A stretch of DNA of 64,000 bases from Hymenochaete sp. R1 (Eukaryota > Basidiomycota > Agaricomycetes > Hymenochaetales > Hymenochaetaceae): contig JAFREE010000006.1 in assembly GCA_019400425.1 (NCBI GenBank), positions 310,001-374,000 of the forward strand. Direction: 5' to 3'. Shown piece after piece: positions 1 to 12,570 of this stretch. Below the pieces are notes generated by a model, which saw nothing but the letters and a program-made list of their open reading frames with translations, was not told the origin of the DNA and ran no database searches. A program made the position numbers and the translations under genes. The first letter of the stretch is position 1. The number at the start of each line of letters is the position of its first letter.

Positions 1-1128
1 ACGGACCATGTCAGGATCGCAACGAATAGCGTTATAATGCCGTCGACGATGAAGAGCCATTTCCAGCCGAACAGCCCTCGAACACCGCGTAACTGTAATA
101 ATCCGCTAGGAGACGAGTTATTCGAGGGTATTGAAAACAAGCTTCAGGTTATCACTTACGCTGCCATCAAGCCACTCACAGCACTTGCAATGTTCTGCAG
201 GAAAGATCAATGAGAATAGGATGGCCGAGCAGACCGGAAACACCGCGCACTTGCACGCCCCAGAACCAGGCGAGTCGAGTAGCCAGCTCTGTACTCTTGT
301 AGAACCCTCCGAGATAAACCAGCGTGGCTGGTATGACTCCACCTTCAGTAATACCGATGACTTTCGGGCGGTAAGCATAAACTTTCGGATATCCAACACT
401 ATTGCATTAAACTCACAAATTCGCACTAGAGAAAACATGAACCACGGGTCAAATGAGAAAAAAATGATGATGAGGTGCAATTCAATCGTGCTTACCTGCC
501 ATGAACCCAGGTTCATTCATGATGAGCGCGTGCGCAAGAGTGACAAGTCCCCAAGAGAACATCAGTACAGATATCCCTGTTGGAAGAGCCACTACGATCA
601 GTCGCAGAACTTCAAGCCCGCTATCATTCGCGTGCACTCACACCTTGCAGGTCCCATTATCTTCGCCACCACAGCCCCCGTCAAGCACGTAACCGAGAAA
701 AACACACTATACACCGCCAACGACGTGTTCACCACATTGATGTTAAACCCCAAGTCACCGGGCATATTGTCGGAGATGGCGTTCGAGATGTTCGTCCGGT
801 CCATATTAAGGACAAACGTCGTGAGGAGGATCCAGGGGAAGAGGCGGATATCGAGGATACGGATGACGGCAGACTCTTCTTGGACAGTGTACGAGAGGTC
901 GGGAACGAAGTAAGGGTTAGACTCGGAGGTCGTGGTGAGGTTGGCGGGTGGAAGGAAGTGGGTTGGGTCCAAGGCATATTCGGTCGAGCCGTCATTGGAC
1001 TTCAGGTTGGCAGGAATGGCCTTCTCGTCGTCGTCGTCGGAGGTGCGTCTAGGAGAAACGTCCTCGGCGCTCTCGGTGTCACCGTCCTTTTTCTCTTCGA
1101 TTTCTTCGTGAGCTGGTTCCGGAGACAT
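1..1128 (-). CDS. MFS anion:cation symporter, copy 1 (partial, runs off left edge)
   Basis: N-terminal half of a major facilitator of the fungal anion:cation symporter group (Dal5/Tna1-like), which imports organic anions such as allantoate or nicotinate; the substrate is not readable here. Exon 1 (1128 to about 653) gives an acidic cytoplasmic N-terminus, then the family signature around [10 protein letters not shown] at the end of helix 1. Later exons give [18 protein letters not shown], the loop [18 protein letters not shown], and [19 protein letters not shown]. Short GT-AG introns join these pieces in frame, so the visible part looks intact. The start at 1128 (MSPEPAHEE) aligns with the start of copy 2; an in-frame upstream extension is less likely. 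It is a tandem duplicate of the gene at 1934-4430, same strand. The C-terminal half lies outside the window. Confidence 0.85.
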
Positions 1129-1933
1129 GTCGAAGCGCGTAGGGATTTCAAGGCGCCGTTGATCGAGGCACAGAGGAAGGCGAAGATAGGTCGAAAGGCG
1201 CCCCGAGTCGATACAACCGAAAAGCGATAGACAAGTCACAAAAGCAACTTGGTAAGAACTAGGAGAGGTTCCCTTCCCACAAACATTGTAGAATGCTCCA
1301 TAGATAACGGATTCCTGAGCGTGTATTCAATGATAACCTTCCGTGGACACGTGGGGTCCAATTCGGTGAATAACACATCGAAAACATCGAGCGGGACCAT
1401 TACAACGCCCGCCGTGTGCGCTGGGCGGATCGTTGATGAAAAGGTGGAGAAGAAAAGACTCTCGGAGAGCCTAAAAGTGGCGTCATCCGCTGCGTCTATG
1501 TTGCAAGCTTTCAGATCAATTCAGTTCTGGCCTCCGTCGAAGTTTCTTCAAAGCGCATTCGAGATAAAGTATATGAGCGTGCAGGGTGAATTTTGTTGGC
1601 TCAGATGTCGTAGTCAAAGAGCTGCCCATTTGAACGCCTTGCATAGAAGAATCAGACATTATTTGCAAAGTGCTGATAGTGAGCTGTTGAGATTTGAGCG
1701 CTGTCTTTCTTTGTGGCCGAGGTTCAAAGCGAATTTGAAAAGAAAAGGAGATGATGCATTGTGGGTCCAAAGAAAACACGTGTCGATCACTCGCGAAATG
1801 AGGAAAAGACGATTGTCGATTTCGTGCACCTCGCTGCTGTTTATTTTAACGTACTCTTGACTTATAATGCCAGATAATACGATATTGAATATCATATCAA
1901 AGCCATACAAATACAATACGCAATAACCCTTGG
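1129..1933. other. Intergenic region between the tandem MFS genes
   Basis: Holds the promoter of MFS copy 1 and the 3' flank of MFS copy 2, both on the minus strand. A 203-codon plus-strand open frame lies here (1249-1860), but its translation shows no recognisable domain and I do not call it a gene. Confidence 0.4.
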
Positions 1934-4430
1934 TCAAGTGGTAAACCGGAACAGTACACTCTTATTCCCTTTTGCCTCCGCATCCATCCTCTCCCTCTCG
2001 AGCTCAGAGTCAGACATTTCCGAGACTCTTCGTGCGTTCACTGCGTTCTTTCTCCTGTAGTATACCTTCAACACAAGCCATAGAATTGCAGCGGTTCCCG
2101 CAAAGACGATGTTGACGATATTGCCTTTCTTGAAGTCTATTCAAAGTGAAAGATTGAATTTCGTGGTTTGTTAGCGAAAGCTGGACAGGAAACGCAATAG
2201 ATAGGGCAGTGGGAGATGCTGAGGCAAATCAGGGAAGCAAAACTTACCGGGACTATCGCTAGCTCTATAAATCTGAGAGGCCCATACTAATGATGCGCAT
2301 CAGAATACTGATTCCCGGACTCTAGAACATCAGAGCACAGACCTGAATAGATATTGGCGAAACCGATGATTGCACCAGAGGCCACCGTTCGTTTGCCTAC
2401 GGATCCCGTGTTCTCCGACATCCATGCAATGTTGAGAGGATGTGTATATGGCCATGAATTGATGATACACACGGCGAAATACCTTAATTGAAAATAATTA
2501 TAATAAGCACTCAATCGTAGAAAAAATATGGTACCATACGAGAATAAGGGAGACTTACTTGACGCCTTTGCTCGTACTACTTGGTAACGCCCGCAGTAAG
2601 ATCCAGCCTACCAATTGCCACGTCGCTATTGTAGACGAGAGGGAAACGTCAACAATCAAGTACGACCACGAGAGACATCGGCATCGTACCAGCGAACCCT
2701 CCGTGAAATCCTCTTTCCCGAAAGTGATCGGAGTGCCAAATCATAGTGATGGACGTGATAGCTTCCAAGACGTATGGTGGCGCCGTTAAAGCATTGGCAA
2801 TGAACTAGAAATTCATGATGGCAACTATAAGAAACCGAAGCATTTTGCTTTCGCTTTGAGAGGACGTACAACGTTGAAGTTGAAACTCTTGATAACAGTC
2901 GGAAGATCTGTGGTGGGTGTGTTACTTGTATATAGATAGTGTTTTAACGGACAAGAATAGGCCTACAAGTGGAAAGCGGTTGTGTGGGTGTAAGGCCGAC
3001 GGATGTGATGATCCAATGTGCCCACATGCCCGGGTCGGTGAATGTATCCCAAACATCAGCCCAAGAAACGGTTTGCCTACAAGTAGGGTTGTTGCGTGAG
3101 TAGATATATTAGACACGACTTGGTCGGCTCAGTGCTCACTCATAGCTCTTCTTCGCAGGGTCGTCTCTCACTACTCTGGTCACTGCAACTTGCACCTGTC
3201 GTTCATCGAACCATGGCTTGAAACCTCTTATTCCGCCTTTGGTCCGCGCCGAATTTCTCGGAAGGTAAAACCTAGTACACATAAGTTCGTGACAAAACTG
3301 ATAGAAGGTAGTAAACAAATACTTACCATGTCAAGACCGCGACAAATAGCGTGATGATTCCATCGACAATAAACAACCATTTCCAACCGAAAAGACCACC
3401 AACTCCGCGTAGTTGGAGCAGACCGCTTGCAACACGATTAGATTATGCACATATACATAATTATGAAGTAAAAGGTCTCTTACCTGGCCATAAGACCACT
3501 CACAGCGCTCGCAATATTCTCCATTTATGGCGAAAGTTTCAGCTTGATTTGAATGGTCTGCAGGAAAAGTACGACATACCTGTACCCCCCAAAACCACGC
3601 AAGTCGGGTAGCCAGCTCCGTACTTTTATAGAACCCGCCGAGATAGACGAGTGTGGCTGGTATCACCCCGCCTTCGGTTATTCCAATGACTTTCGTAAGG
3701 TGAGCATAGCCATTTCATTGCTAAATATCAATACACTTACAGATTCGCACTAGAGGGAACAAATCAGAAAAGTTGAAATCGACATTGACGCTGATATTCT
3801 CACCAGTCAGATATCCAGCCTTGTTCTCGATCAATGCATGCGCGAGGGTGACAAGGCCCCAGGAGAACATGAGAATGGGTATCCCTAATTGAGAGATATG
3901 AATCAGTTTAAATTTAAAACCCAAAGGATCCACTTACACCTCGCAGGTCCCATAATCTTCGCTACCACCGCCCCCGTCAAGCACGCAATGGAAAAGAACA
4001 CCGCATAAACCGCCGTCGCGGTATTCACCACGTCAATATCGAACCCCAGGTCTCCCGGCAAGTTATCCGAGATGGCGTTCGAGTTGTTCGTCCGATCCAT
4101 GTTGAGCACGAATGTCGTGAGGAGAATCCAAGGGAAGAGGCGGACGTCGAGGATACGGATGACAGTTGATTCTTCCTGGGAAGTGTAAGAGAGGGTGGGG
4201 ACAAAGAAGGGGTTAGACGCAGAGGTCGTGGAGAGGTTGGCAGGTGGGATGAAATGCGTTGGGTCTACGTCTGAACCTGGGGAAGGGGAAGCGTCGATGG
4301 AGATGCGGGTAAGGTCGCGTTTGTTGTCTCCCTCGATGGAATTAGGAGGTACGTCGGCGCTCAACTTAGATTCGGCGTCTCCTATTATGGAATTGCCGTC
4401 CTCCCGATCGCGAGTTGCATTCGCCGACAT
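1934..4430 (-). CDS. MFS anion:cation symporter, copy 2 (Dal5/Tna1-like permease)
   Basis: Complete plasma-membrane permease of the fungal anion:cation symporter group. From the N-terminus: acidic leader starting MSANATRDRE, signature [46 protein letters not shown], an FYLPRNSARTKG loop between the two six-helix halves, ADVWDTFTDPGMWAHWI, LPTVIKSFNFNV, a late segment around SWPYTHPLNIAWMSENTGSV, and a last helix GNIVNIVFAGTAAILWLVLK with a charged tail ending RFTT. These pieces sit in alternating frames and join through several short GT-AG introns. The start at 4430 matches the position of the start in copy 1; an extension to about 4508 is possible. Substrate unknown. The neighbouring gene at 1-1128 is a close paralogue, so local duplication is the likely origin. 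Confidence 0.85.
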
Positions 4431-5637
4431 CTTCGTTCCCTTCGATAGCCACGAGCGACGAAGAGAAGGGAAGAGAAGAGAAGAGCAGGGCAGAGAAGGG
4501 AAGTTCAAGTATGACGACAGTCAGTTCGATTCGGACGAAGTCGACACAACCGAAAGGCGACAGTCAAACACCAAAAGTGGGTAGAGAATGTGGGCGTGGA
4601 TCGTAGGTCGGAACTGGGGCCAACGAGAGAAAGCCTTCTCACAGGAAACGAGACAAACCTTCGATTAGCAAAACGCTCTCTATATAACCACTTTCCACGA
4701 TAACGCAGAGTTGTTGAGCTGCCACCGCCGATAGTGCCATCCACCAAAACGATGATGGTGTTCCTCCCGTCCCGTCTGCCGCCCGCCATCCGCCATCTAC
4801 CGCGGTCCGTGGGCAATAGCAAATGCAGCACATACGGTGCGGTGGTGCAATAATTGAATTATCTACATAGCACAAACCCACGCACCCATTGTCCAATCAT
4901 CCAAAGACCCAACGGGTACGATAAAGATAGCACCAGGGCATGACATATGACCCCAACGCCAGCCGAGAGGACTGCGATAGCAAATTCTTGCGGGTTTTGG
5001 CAGGCGAGGGAGGGAACAAGTAAGAAGCCGAGGGAAAGGCGATGGCGAGCAAGAGCTGGGAGATGGCACCATCCCGGTATGTAGCACGCCAGGTGATTTA
5101 GCCATTCAGTCCTCCCCAGACTCCATTCAGTATTGGTCTTTCCGCCTTCTTTTTCTCACTGCTCGGCACATGGGTGACCCAGGTGCGGAAGAGTTTACTG
5201 TACAGATGATGAGCCTAATTGATCGGGCTTGGAGCACATCATCTTCGAGAGGGTTTGTGAAAGCGATTCGTGAGCTGTGGTCATCATGGTCAAAGTTCAA
5301 GTCGCGGGTGAGTTGTGTGGGTCCAAGGGCCGAAGAAGGAAGTCATGTCGATCATTACAGCAGACGAAATCCGACTTTCCGAACTGAGCGTAATCTAAAA
5401 ATTTGCATTGTATTGTTCTCAGTAAAGACATAACACATTCGTGTCCGGTCAAATAGGTTCGATCGTTGGACGGAGACATGGGATGGAAACACGTAAATAC
5501 AAGGAAAAGAAGAAGGTATGTGCCCTAAAGGTGATGATGTTATGGATGTGTGCAAACCCAGATTATGAACATACAATTCAAAAAGAAGCAAGAGACAGTG
5601 GGAGGAAAGAGAATCCAAATTGCCGGCTCCGGGCGCG
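4431..5637. other. Intergenic region upstream of MFS copy 2
   Basis: About 1.2 kb with the promoter of MFS copy 2 and the 3' flank of the acyl-CoA synthetase gene. Only short, domain-less open frames were seen on either strand. Confidence 0.4.
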
Positions 5638-8037
5638 TTAACCACTCTTGTATGCCTCCTAAAGGAATTGCATCCGTCAATCCGGGCAAAGCAGGTCATT
5701 ATAAAGAAGGCCAACCGCACCTTAATTTCCTTATCAAAGCTCTCTGCCACCTTCTTCCTCTGCACCTTCTGTGCAGCCGTCACCAGCCCATTCTCAGGCG
5801 TCCACTCGTCCGCAGTCAACACAACGGCCTGTAGCATCTCCAGACTCTTAAACTGCTGCTTCTTCCCCGCGTCGTTGCACGACTTCAGCACAAGCTTCTT
5901 CACCTCCTTGTCTTCGCACAGATCGTGCAGCGAGGCGCCGGCTTTCGCGGAGTCACCGCCGCTACTGAGAGCTTGCCGGAGGTGGGCTTCATGCGGGATG
6001 ATGACTGCGATGGGTTGTTTGGCGTCTTGGGAGGCGTGGACGCAGATGTTGGAAACGAGGTTGCTGGACTTGTAGATCGCTTCGAGACGTTCGAGGGCGA
6101 TGTACTGTGGATTGTGTCAGAACTATACACAATGGACTGCACTTGAACGTTCGATTACCTCTCCTCCTGAAAGTTTCACAAGATTTTTGATCCTGCATCG
6201 TGCAAACGGTCAGCTCTCCGGTAACACGGGCGCACGCGAAAGGACGCACCTATCAATGAGACTCAATGTTCCATCTGCGTTCCACGTCCCCACATCACCC
6301 GTCCTGAACCACCCATCCTTCGTAAAGATTGTCTCGTCGCTATTCAGATCATCCCGCTTATAGTACCCCTTAATGACCGAAGGACCCCTCAAGCACACCT
6401 CACCCTGAGGCGTTTTGTTCGTCGACAAGTACCCCGCATCGGGCACGTCGAGAAGCTTAATTTCCACAGATGGCACAGGTGGGCCCAACGAGCCAAACTG
6501 CATGAACTCCGGCGTCATGATAGCGCACATCCCGCACGACTCGGTCATCCCGTAGCCCTGGAGCATAGTCACGAGCGCATGTGTGAGGAACTCCTGCGTC
6601 TCCTTGCTCAGAGCCGCACCACCGCTCATGGCGTATCTGAGGCGGCCGCCAGTCTGCTCACGCACGGCCTTGAGGACGACGGCGTCCATGACTTGCTTGA
6701 GACCGGGTACGTTGGCTTTCTTGACTGCAATTGCGCTGTTGAATACGTTCTTCTTGAGAGCGCCGGAGGAATGGACTTTGCTGAGGATGCCCTTCCGAAT
6801 AGTTTCCCAGACGGCTGGGACACCGACCATGATTGAAGGTTTGAATTCACGAAGGTCACCGAGGCAGTTGCGGACAGACGCATCGGTGAGGGTCTTCACG
6901 CGTCCATATCCGATCGTCATTCCTACGTAGTACATTGCAATTTCGACGATGTACTCGAGGATATGTGCGAGTGGCAAGTAAGCCAAGTAGGCATCCTCCG
7001 ATCCCAAGAGATGGCCGACGTGTTGAAAGATGGCGCCTAAGGAAGCCACGAGGTTTTTGTGAGTGATAACGACACCTTTCGGAGCTCCCGTTGTCCCGCT
7101 CGTGTACATAATGCACGCAACGGTATCCGGCGTAGGATATCGACTCTTGTCAGGCGTCTTGCCTTTGCCCAATTTCCTTAGATCGTCAATGCTGTACAAA
7201 TGCAAAGAGTCGCGTTTTGACCTGAGTTCATCAAGAAGTTTTGACGGAGGCTCGCCATCATAGACAACGATCTTTACTGATGGCGTGTTCTCAAGGACGC
7301 GAGCGACGACGGGGAGCAGTTCCGCGTTAGTGAAAATACCGACGCAATTGGGCTCGTTAAGGGAATGTTGGAGACCTGACTCTCCAAGCGTGTCGTATGC
7401 TGTTGCGACCTGAATCGAAGCCCTCATGCATCCATGAGATATAAGCTGCCAGTTCATACTGTGAAATGAGTCAGCTCATGATTCAGCGAGTTGATCCAAA
7501 AATCAAGGGAACCGATGGTTCCCAAATGCGTCTGACGTCAAAGCGCGACACGCACACGCGCACGACTCGCAGAGAAAGCTCCGAAGAAAGTCAATACACT
7601 CACCAAGTTTGCGAGTAAATATTAAACACATCCTCCTTCTCGACACCCAGCTCGATAAGTGCTGCCGCAATCTCATCCGCAATCTCCTGCACCTGTACAT
7701 AGTTGATGTACTTATACTCGCTCAGCTGGAAGTACTTCCACTTCTTTGTCTCCGTCACCTCTTTCCCGCCCACCATCTTCTTTACCTGCTTCTCCTCTTC
7801 GTGAAGGTCGACGACGTCCCGCCATCCGAGGGCATTCCGCGTACCGTGGGTCCGAGCGGAGTAGGCTAGAACGTCGGGCACGGTTTCGATGCCACCCGGC
7901 GGGTGAGTGACGAGGGCGTCCTTGTGGACTGAGTTGCGTCGTGTGGGGGTCTCGCCCGAGCTGGGGTTCGGGTCGACGGTCACCGATGCAGCTTTGGAGC
8001 CATTGACAGATGGCCAGTTAGGGACAGGTTTGCTCAT
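5638..8037 (-). CDS. Long-chain-fatty-acid--CoA ligase
   Basis: Activates long-chain fatty acids to acyl-CoA with ATP, feeding lipid synthesis and beta-oxidation. The first exon (8037 to about 7600) ends at NIYSQT, followed in the next exon by MNWQLISHGC, the typical eukaryotic LACS context. The second large exon holds the AMP-binding signature MYTSGTTGAPKGVV, the GYGMTESCG motif, and GWFRTGDVGTWNADGTLSLIDR. Short exons then give IKNLVKLSGGE and YIALERLEAIYKSSNL, the fatty-acyl binding signature. The final exon, reached through a GT-AG intron at about 5659-5722, gives EIKEAYKSG and a stop at 5638-5640. Length near 690-700 residues, normal for Faa-type enzymes. Start: 8037 (MSKPVPNWPS); an upstream in-frame ATG at 8094 would add a His-rich leader. 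Clearly a LACS; which yeast FAA it matches I cannot say. Confidence 0.93.
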
Positions 8038-8504
8038 CGTCGGCGTCCAATGATTGTGGTTGTGGTCGCGATGATGATGATGGTTGGGGGTCAAGAGGCG
8101 GAAATGAGTGAGTACCGAAATGAAATGAGGGAGTGGAACGGACGCGTGCCGGTTAGCGTCAGCGGCTAAAAGGAGCTACGCAACTCGGCGAGGCAGCGAT
8201 CGTCGTTGCTGCTGCTGCTGTGCACAGCTCACCTGCTCATCTTTCAAGACACTTTAGGCCCTTGGCCAGCACCGCCCGCCCTGCTTGAGCAGCTGAGGAA
8301 CGCTTAAATATCATCACGGGAACAATTGAATCTGACGCATTCAACCCAGCGAATCCATTTTGGCATTGATCAATATGTGAGAAGTTACAAGGAGAATAAG
8401 CAGACAAAAACGACAACAATACAGAAAAGCTGAGCATTCCGAATGCATGACTGTTCAATAACATACACAACAACATGTTTTACTGTTTCGCCAATTTTGA
8501 ACTT
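8038..8504. other. Intergenic region with a short CTG-rich run
   Basis: Promoter of the acyl-CoA ligase gene and 3' flank of the La gene. A short tandem of gct/ctg triplets lies at about 8206-8222. No gene seen. Confidence 0.4.
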
Positions 8505-10439
8505 CTACGAAGCAGCCGCAACAGGTGCAGGAGCAGCAACCTCCTCTCCCTCCGTCTTGGACTTCTTCGACTGGATTTTAGGTACAGACTCTCCCCTGAT
8601 CCCAGCATGAGGTCCCCCATCAGGCTCAACACCTCTTTTCCGCTTCTCCCCAGCCTGCGCGTCTCCCTCCTTTCCATTCGCATTCGCGTCTGCGCCTACG
8701 TTGGCACCACTACCACCATTGCGTCCCCCACCCCGTCCCCCACCTCGTCCGCCACGCGAACCACCTCGGCCTCCCCGACCGCCCCGGCCACCTCGCCCGA
8801 CTTTTTGGTTTGCGAAGGAGAGGACGCGGCGTGCAGCGTTTTGGGCCCGTTCGATGAGGAATGCTCGTTCTTCATTCTCTAGTTAAGTGAAATACTGAGT
8901 TAAGCAGGCCGTTTAGAATTACGGGGAGGGTAAACCTCGCACCTTCTGCAGTTGTCCAAGTTACTTCCTTCCCGTTGATGGTCTTGACGGTGTCCTTGAC
9001 AAACGTGATATCTTCTTCCGAAAGTCCCTTGCTGAAGCCGACCAAGCCTTCCGATGCACCTTTCTCATACTTGATGAATGGCGCATACTGGAACCTTTCT
9101 TTCAACGGTTTCTGCATTTTTTGTGAATGAGCACAAATTCGATTCATGTCACGGGAAAAAAGACCTTAATGTCGTCGAACGGGATATCGCCTTCAATCCC
9201 TGTAAGTTTTAAGGCAGAGTTTTTAACGTATGGGATCTTCGTTTCGTCGACGCGCCCGCCATTTTCATCAATGACGGTAAGTTTCCCGCCCATGAAGTCA
9301 AGAATGACCTCGGGCTTCTTTTTGTCGTGCTTTTTGTCGTCGCCCTTCTTGTCCACGCGGAATGCATTGAAGCCCTGTCGGAGACCGTTTCCGCTTTCTC
9401 TATCTCGTCTGAATTGTGCCGACTTCCCTTTTAAGCCCTTCTCCTTGATTTTCATTTGACAGTATGCGTCTCTATCGCGTTGTTATACGCGCGTTTGTGG
9501 AAAGAGAGAGAACGTACTACGCACTTTGACATGATGAGCAACTCTTCGCCATTCCATGAAGGTTTTGGATCTGAATTCAGGAAACGTTGCGCGCTTGACA
9601 GGTCCGAGTACTCAACGAAAACAGAGCCCTGGAAAGCCCACATGAGCAAGAAAAATGACCCGAACGAATTCACTCAGACTCACTTTGAATTCCTTCGTCT
9701 CATTATTCCGGCGCATCCTCACCGCATTGAACCTCCCCCACTGATTGAAATACTTTTCTAACTTCAGCTGCAGGCCCGGCTCCTCCTTTCCAAATCCTTT
9801 CTACACGGATTTCCCCGTCAGAACAACCTTACCCTCCCTCTGCGCAACCAAACGTGACGAGATCTCACTGCATATATGCTCCTCTCAAACTGTCCTCTTG
9901 GCTCTTTCACTTCCGTCTTCCTCCGCAAGTTCACTCCGCCTTCGTCAATGTCGAGGTCGGCGCTTGTCCTAATAGCGCTGAGAAGCCATTCCTGACCGAG
10001 AGACGAGAACTCTCGCATGCGCTTGAAGGAAGCGACGGTTTTGATGGGGACCCAGTGGTCGCCATTGGAGGTGTGCAGCGTCCACATAAATCTAGAGCAT
10101 GATTTTGAAAGAGGTGAGGTTGAAGAAACGTTATGGACGGGTATGGTGAGACCGACTTGTCATATGGTAGGTTTGAGTCGGAGAAGTAGAATTCGACTGT
10201 GCGACAATATGGTGAGCAACGTCGGGATATGCCCAGAGCCGCAAGCTCGCACCTTGTCTACACGCCCTGTTCTTTTTCTCGTCTTCCGTCTCCTCTATGG
10301 GTTTCGAAGCCTCCGCTGGGGCTGGCGCAGAGCCGCCGGCAGCCGCACCGTTCATATCGACGTCTTCGGTCTCGTGGTCCTCGATGTCGGAATCCGGCGC
10401 CTTCTCGACGACGGGATCCCTGTTTTCATCTGTAGACAT
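8505..10439 (-). CDS. La ribonucleoprotein (Lhp1-like RNA chaperone)
   Basis: Binds the 3' oligo-U ends of new RNA polymerase III transcripts, such as pre-tRNAs, in the nucleus. After an acidic N-terminus (MSTDENRDPVVEKAPDSD) the La motif begins with VEFYFSDSNLPYDK and continues FMWTLHTSNGDHWVPIKTV and SFKRMREFSS. An RRM follows with GSVFVEYSDLSSAQRFL and a basic linker. A second folded region (ILDFMGGKLTVIDENGG, then the exon with KPLKERFQYAPFIKYEKG) resembles the La-type C-terminal RRM. The tail is rich in RGG repeats (GRGGRGGRGGSRGGRGG) and ends KKSKTEGEEVAAPAPVAAAS with a stop at 8505-8507. Exons join through short introns with consistent phase, for example across RACRQ/VEFYF. It lies close to the Pol III subunit gene at 12571-16651, a functional partner, though adjacency need not mean co-regulation. 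Confidence 0.92.
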
Positions 10440-10898
10440 TTTGGGTGCCCGCTGATACTTGAGTTTTGGCGATATGAAAGTGAGAAATTTGAGTGAGTCG
10501 GAGGGAGTCAGAGCAAATGCAAAGCGGACACGGAGAGATGGATCTAATTCAACGCGCCCAGTGCCGATAAAATAAAATTGAAATAGTATAATTATGTAAT
10601 CAAAGTAATCGTGGGAGGTTGTGGAACAGTACTATCGAGTTTCCCTCTCAAGCTGGGTCTTTCTTTATCATGCTTGGAAAGGCTCGAATGTACCCCTTCT
10701 CTTAAATCATTGAGATGTTCAAATTTGGACTATTAATATTAATAAATCTGGGGAGTTATACAATAGTCTTAATAAGGAAAGTAAGTGCGTCGATCAGTCA
10801 GGTTGGTTGAACGAGCGCGCATTGGCGCAGAGACAAAGCCCGTACGCGTTCCACATACCATCGCATACTACTCTGCTACACTATCTACCTTCCGCACG
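10440..10898. promoter_or_regulatory. Divergent promoter region, La gene / otubain gene
   Basis: A 459 bp stretch between two divergent starts (10439 minus, 10899 plus). It must carry both promoters. AT-rich around 10725-10760, including attaatattaat. No motif is assigned. Confidence 0.5.
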
Positions 10899-12333
10899 AT
10901 GTCGATTCAACCTCAAAGCACAGGTAAGTCTCGAATATATTCCAGCACTAAGTCTATTATGACTCATCTAATTCTCCCGGTTGAAATTCACCAACCCTCC
11001 GCCTCAGTGCAACGGGGGTCGGAAACCACTCAAAGCAATGGTACGATATTGGTCACTAGGTTGTCACTCGCCTGTCTAACTTACAAGACTTACACACGCG
11101 TAGGAAACATGAATGACCTAAGTCCGTACGAACTGCATGAACTCACGCAGGTACAGTCATTACCCTTCACCTCCACCTCAACTGCAGCACGCGAATCCAA
11201 ACTGAAAGAACAGCGCAGAACGTCATGGAAGAGGAAGCCTCGAAACGCCCATTAATGTCGGCGAGCGTACCGATAGAGGCGCTGCGGGAGGAGTATGAGA
11301 ATGGGAGCGGAAGCTTCGTGCAGCAGATCGATTACTTGAAGGAACAGGGGTTCACACATATACGAAGGACGAGAGGCGATGGGGACTGTTTCTACCGTTG
11401 TGCGTCTCGTCTCCTTTGTCTTACCCCACATTTACGCGTTTCCGTCCTTTCTTTCCTTTCTTTCGTGTACAAGTGCGTGTTGATTTACACGTCTGGCATT
11501 GCAGCTCTTGCGTTCTCGTGGATTGAGCGCCTCCTTACTGCGAGGAACGAAACAGTCGAAGTCGCGAAAGCCCTTGGGCTCCTCGACTCGTCACTCCTCG
11601 TCCTCAGCGCCGCCGGTTTCCAGGAGCTCGTCTACGAAGACTTCTACGACGTCCTCATCTCACTCATCCGCCAGATCGTTGTCCCTGAACCGGACGGTAC
11701 GACGCTAACTCCACAAATCCTGCTTGAGGCGTTCCAGGATGCCGAAGGTGCGTAAATTTATGCTTTTAACTTCTTTACCCGTCTCAAATTTGGATTCGTT
11801 AATTACTGTATTCTTTTTTTTTGGATCTACCCTGATATTCGCGCGCAGTCAGCAATTTCATCGTCGTCTTCCTTCGGCTCCTAACTTCAGCAACCATCCG
11901 AACGGACCCCCTCTCATACGCGCCCTTTCTTTTCCATCCCGAAACAGGGAGCGAGATCATTCCCCAGGAGTTCTGCGAGAGATTCGTCGAGGCGTGTGGA
12001 AAAGAGGCAGGTGCGTGTTAATTTTATATTTTCTTAATATCTTTGGCGATGTGGCTATAGAAAGAGTCTGATAGATGAGAGCAGATCATGTTCAGATTAC
12101 GGCGTTGACGAAGGCGCTAAAGCTGAATATCGAGGTTGCATATCTTGATGGGCGTGGGACGGAGGTGAACTTTGTAGAGTTCAATAGCGTACCACCGTTG
12201 CCAGACGAAGCTCCGCTTGTTTTATTATATAGGCAAGACGACTTTCTCGTTTTGCACCTAGGAGTTCTAAGCTAATTGCGTTCTCAGACCCGGTCATTAT
12301 GATATTCTGGAGGGACATCCCATTGCTTCATGA
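10899..12333 (+). CDS. Otubain-type OTU deubiquitinase (peptidase C65)
   Basis: Cysteine protease that removes ubiquitin. Small exons give MSIQPQST, VQRGSETTQSNG, NMNDLSPYELHELTQ, then NVMEEEASKRPLMSASVPIE. The catalytic Asp/Cys box is RRTRGDGDCFYRS, split by an intron after CFYR. LAFSWIERLL and the helical domain follow, then VSNFIVVFLRLLTSATIRTD, EIIPQEFCERFVEACGKEA and DHVQITALTKALKLNIEVAY. The last exon supplies the catalytic His in PGHYDILEGHPIAS, with a stop at 12331-12333. All phases agree when the last intron (12233-12287, 55 nt) is taken as GC-AG rather than GT-AG. All three catalytic positions are present, so it should be active. Convergent with RPC2. Confidence 0.92.
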
Positions 12334-12570
12334 TATTTTTATCTTCAGTGGTGTATCGAGGTATCGGAGAGATACAAAGAGCAAACAATATTTTGAATAC
12401 AAATGTACACTTTTGTTGTATTTGTTTGACGACGGGGAAGGTAAAACATGCAATGTAATACAGTCTGATGCAACAGAAGCCGAAATTGGGATACATCTAC
12501 AGCAAATCGCATGATCGCGGGCTTATTCAAGGCCCAGGCCACTCCGTGAAGGGACAAATAACAATTGTTA

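Noticed and set aside
131..913. 260-codon plus-strand open frame
   Set aside because: Antisense to MFS copy 1, whose exons are supported by conserved motifs and a paralogue.
1249..1860. 203-codon plus-strand open frame between the MFS genes
   Set aside because: No recognisable domain, no splice pattern, and it lies in what must be promoter and 3' flank.
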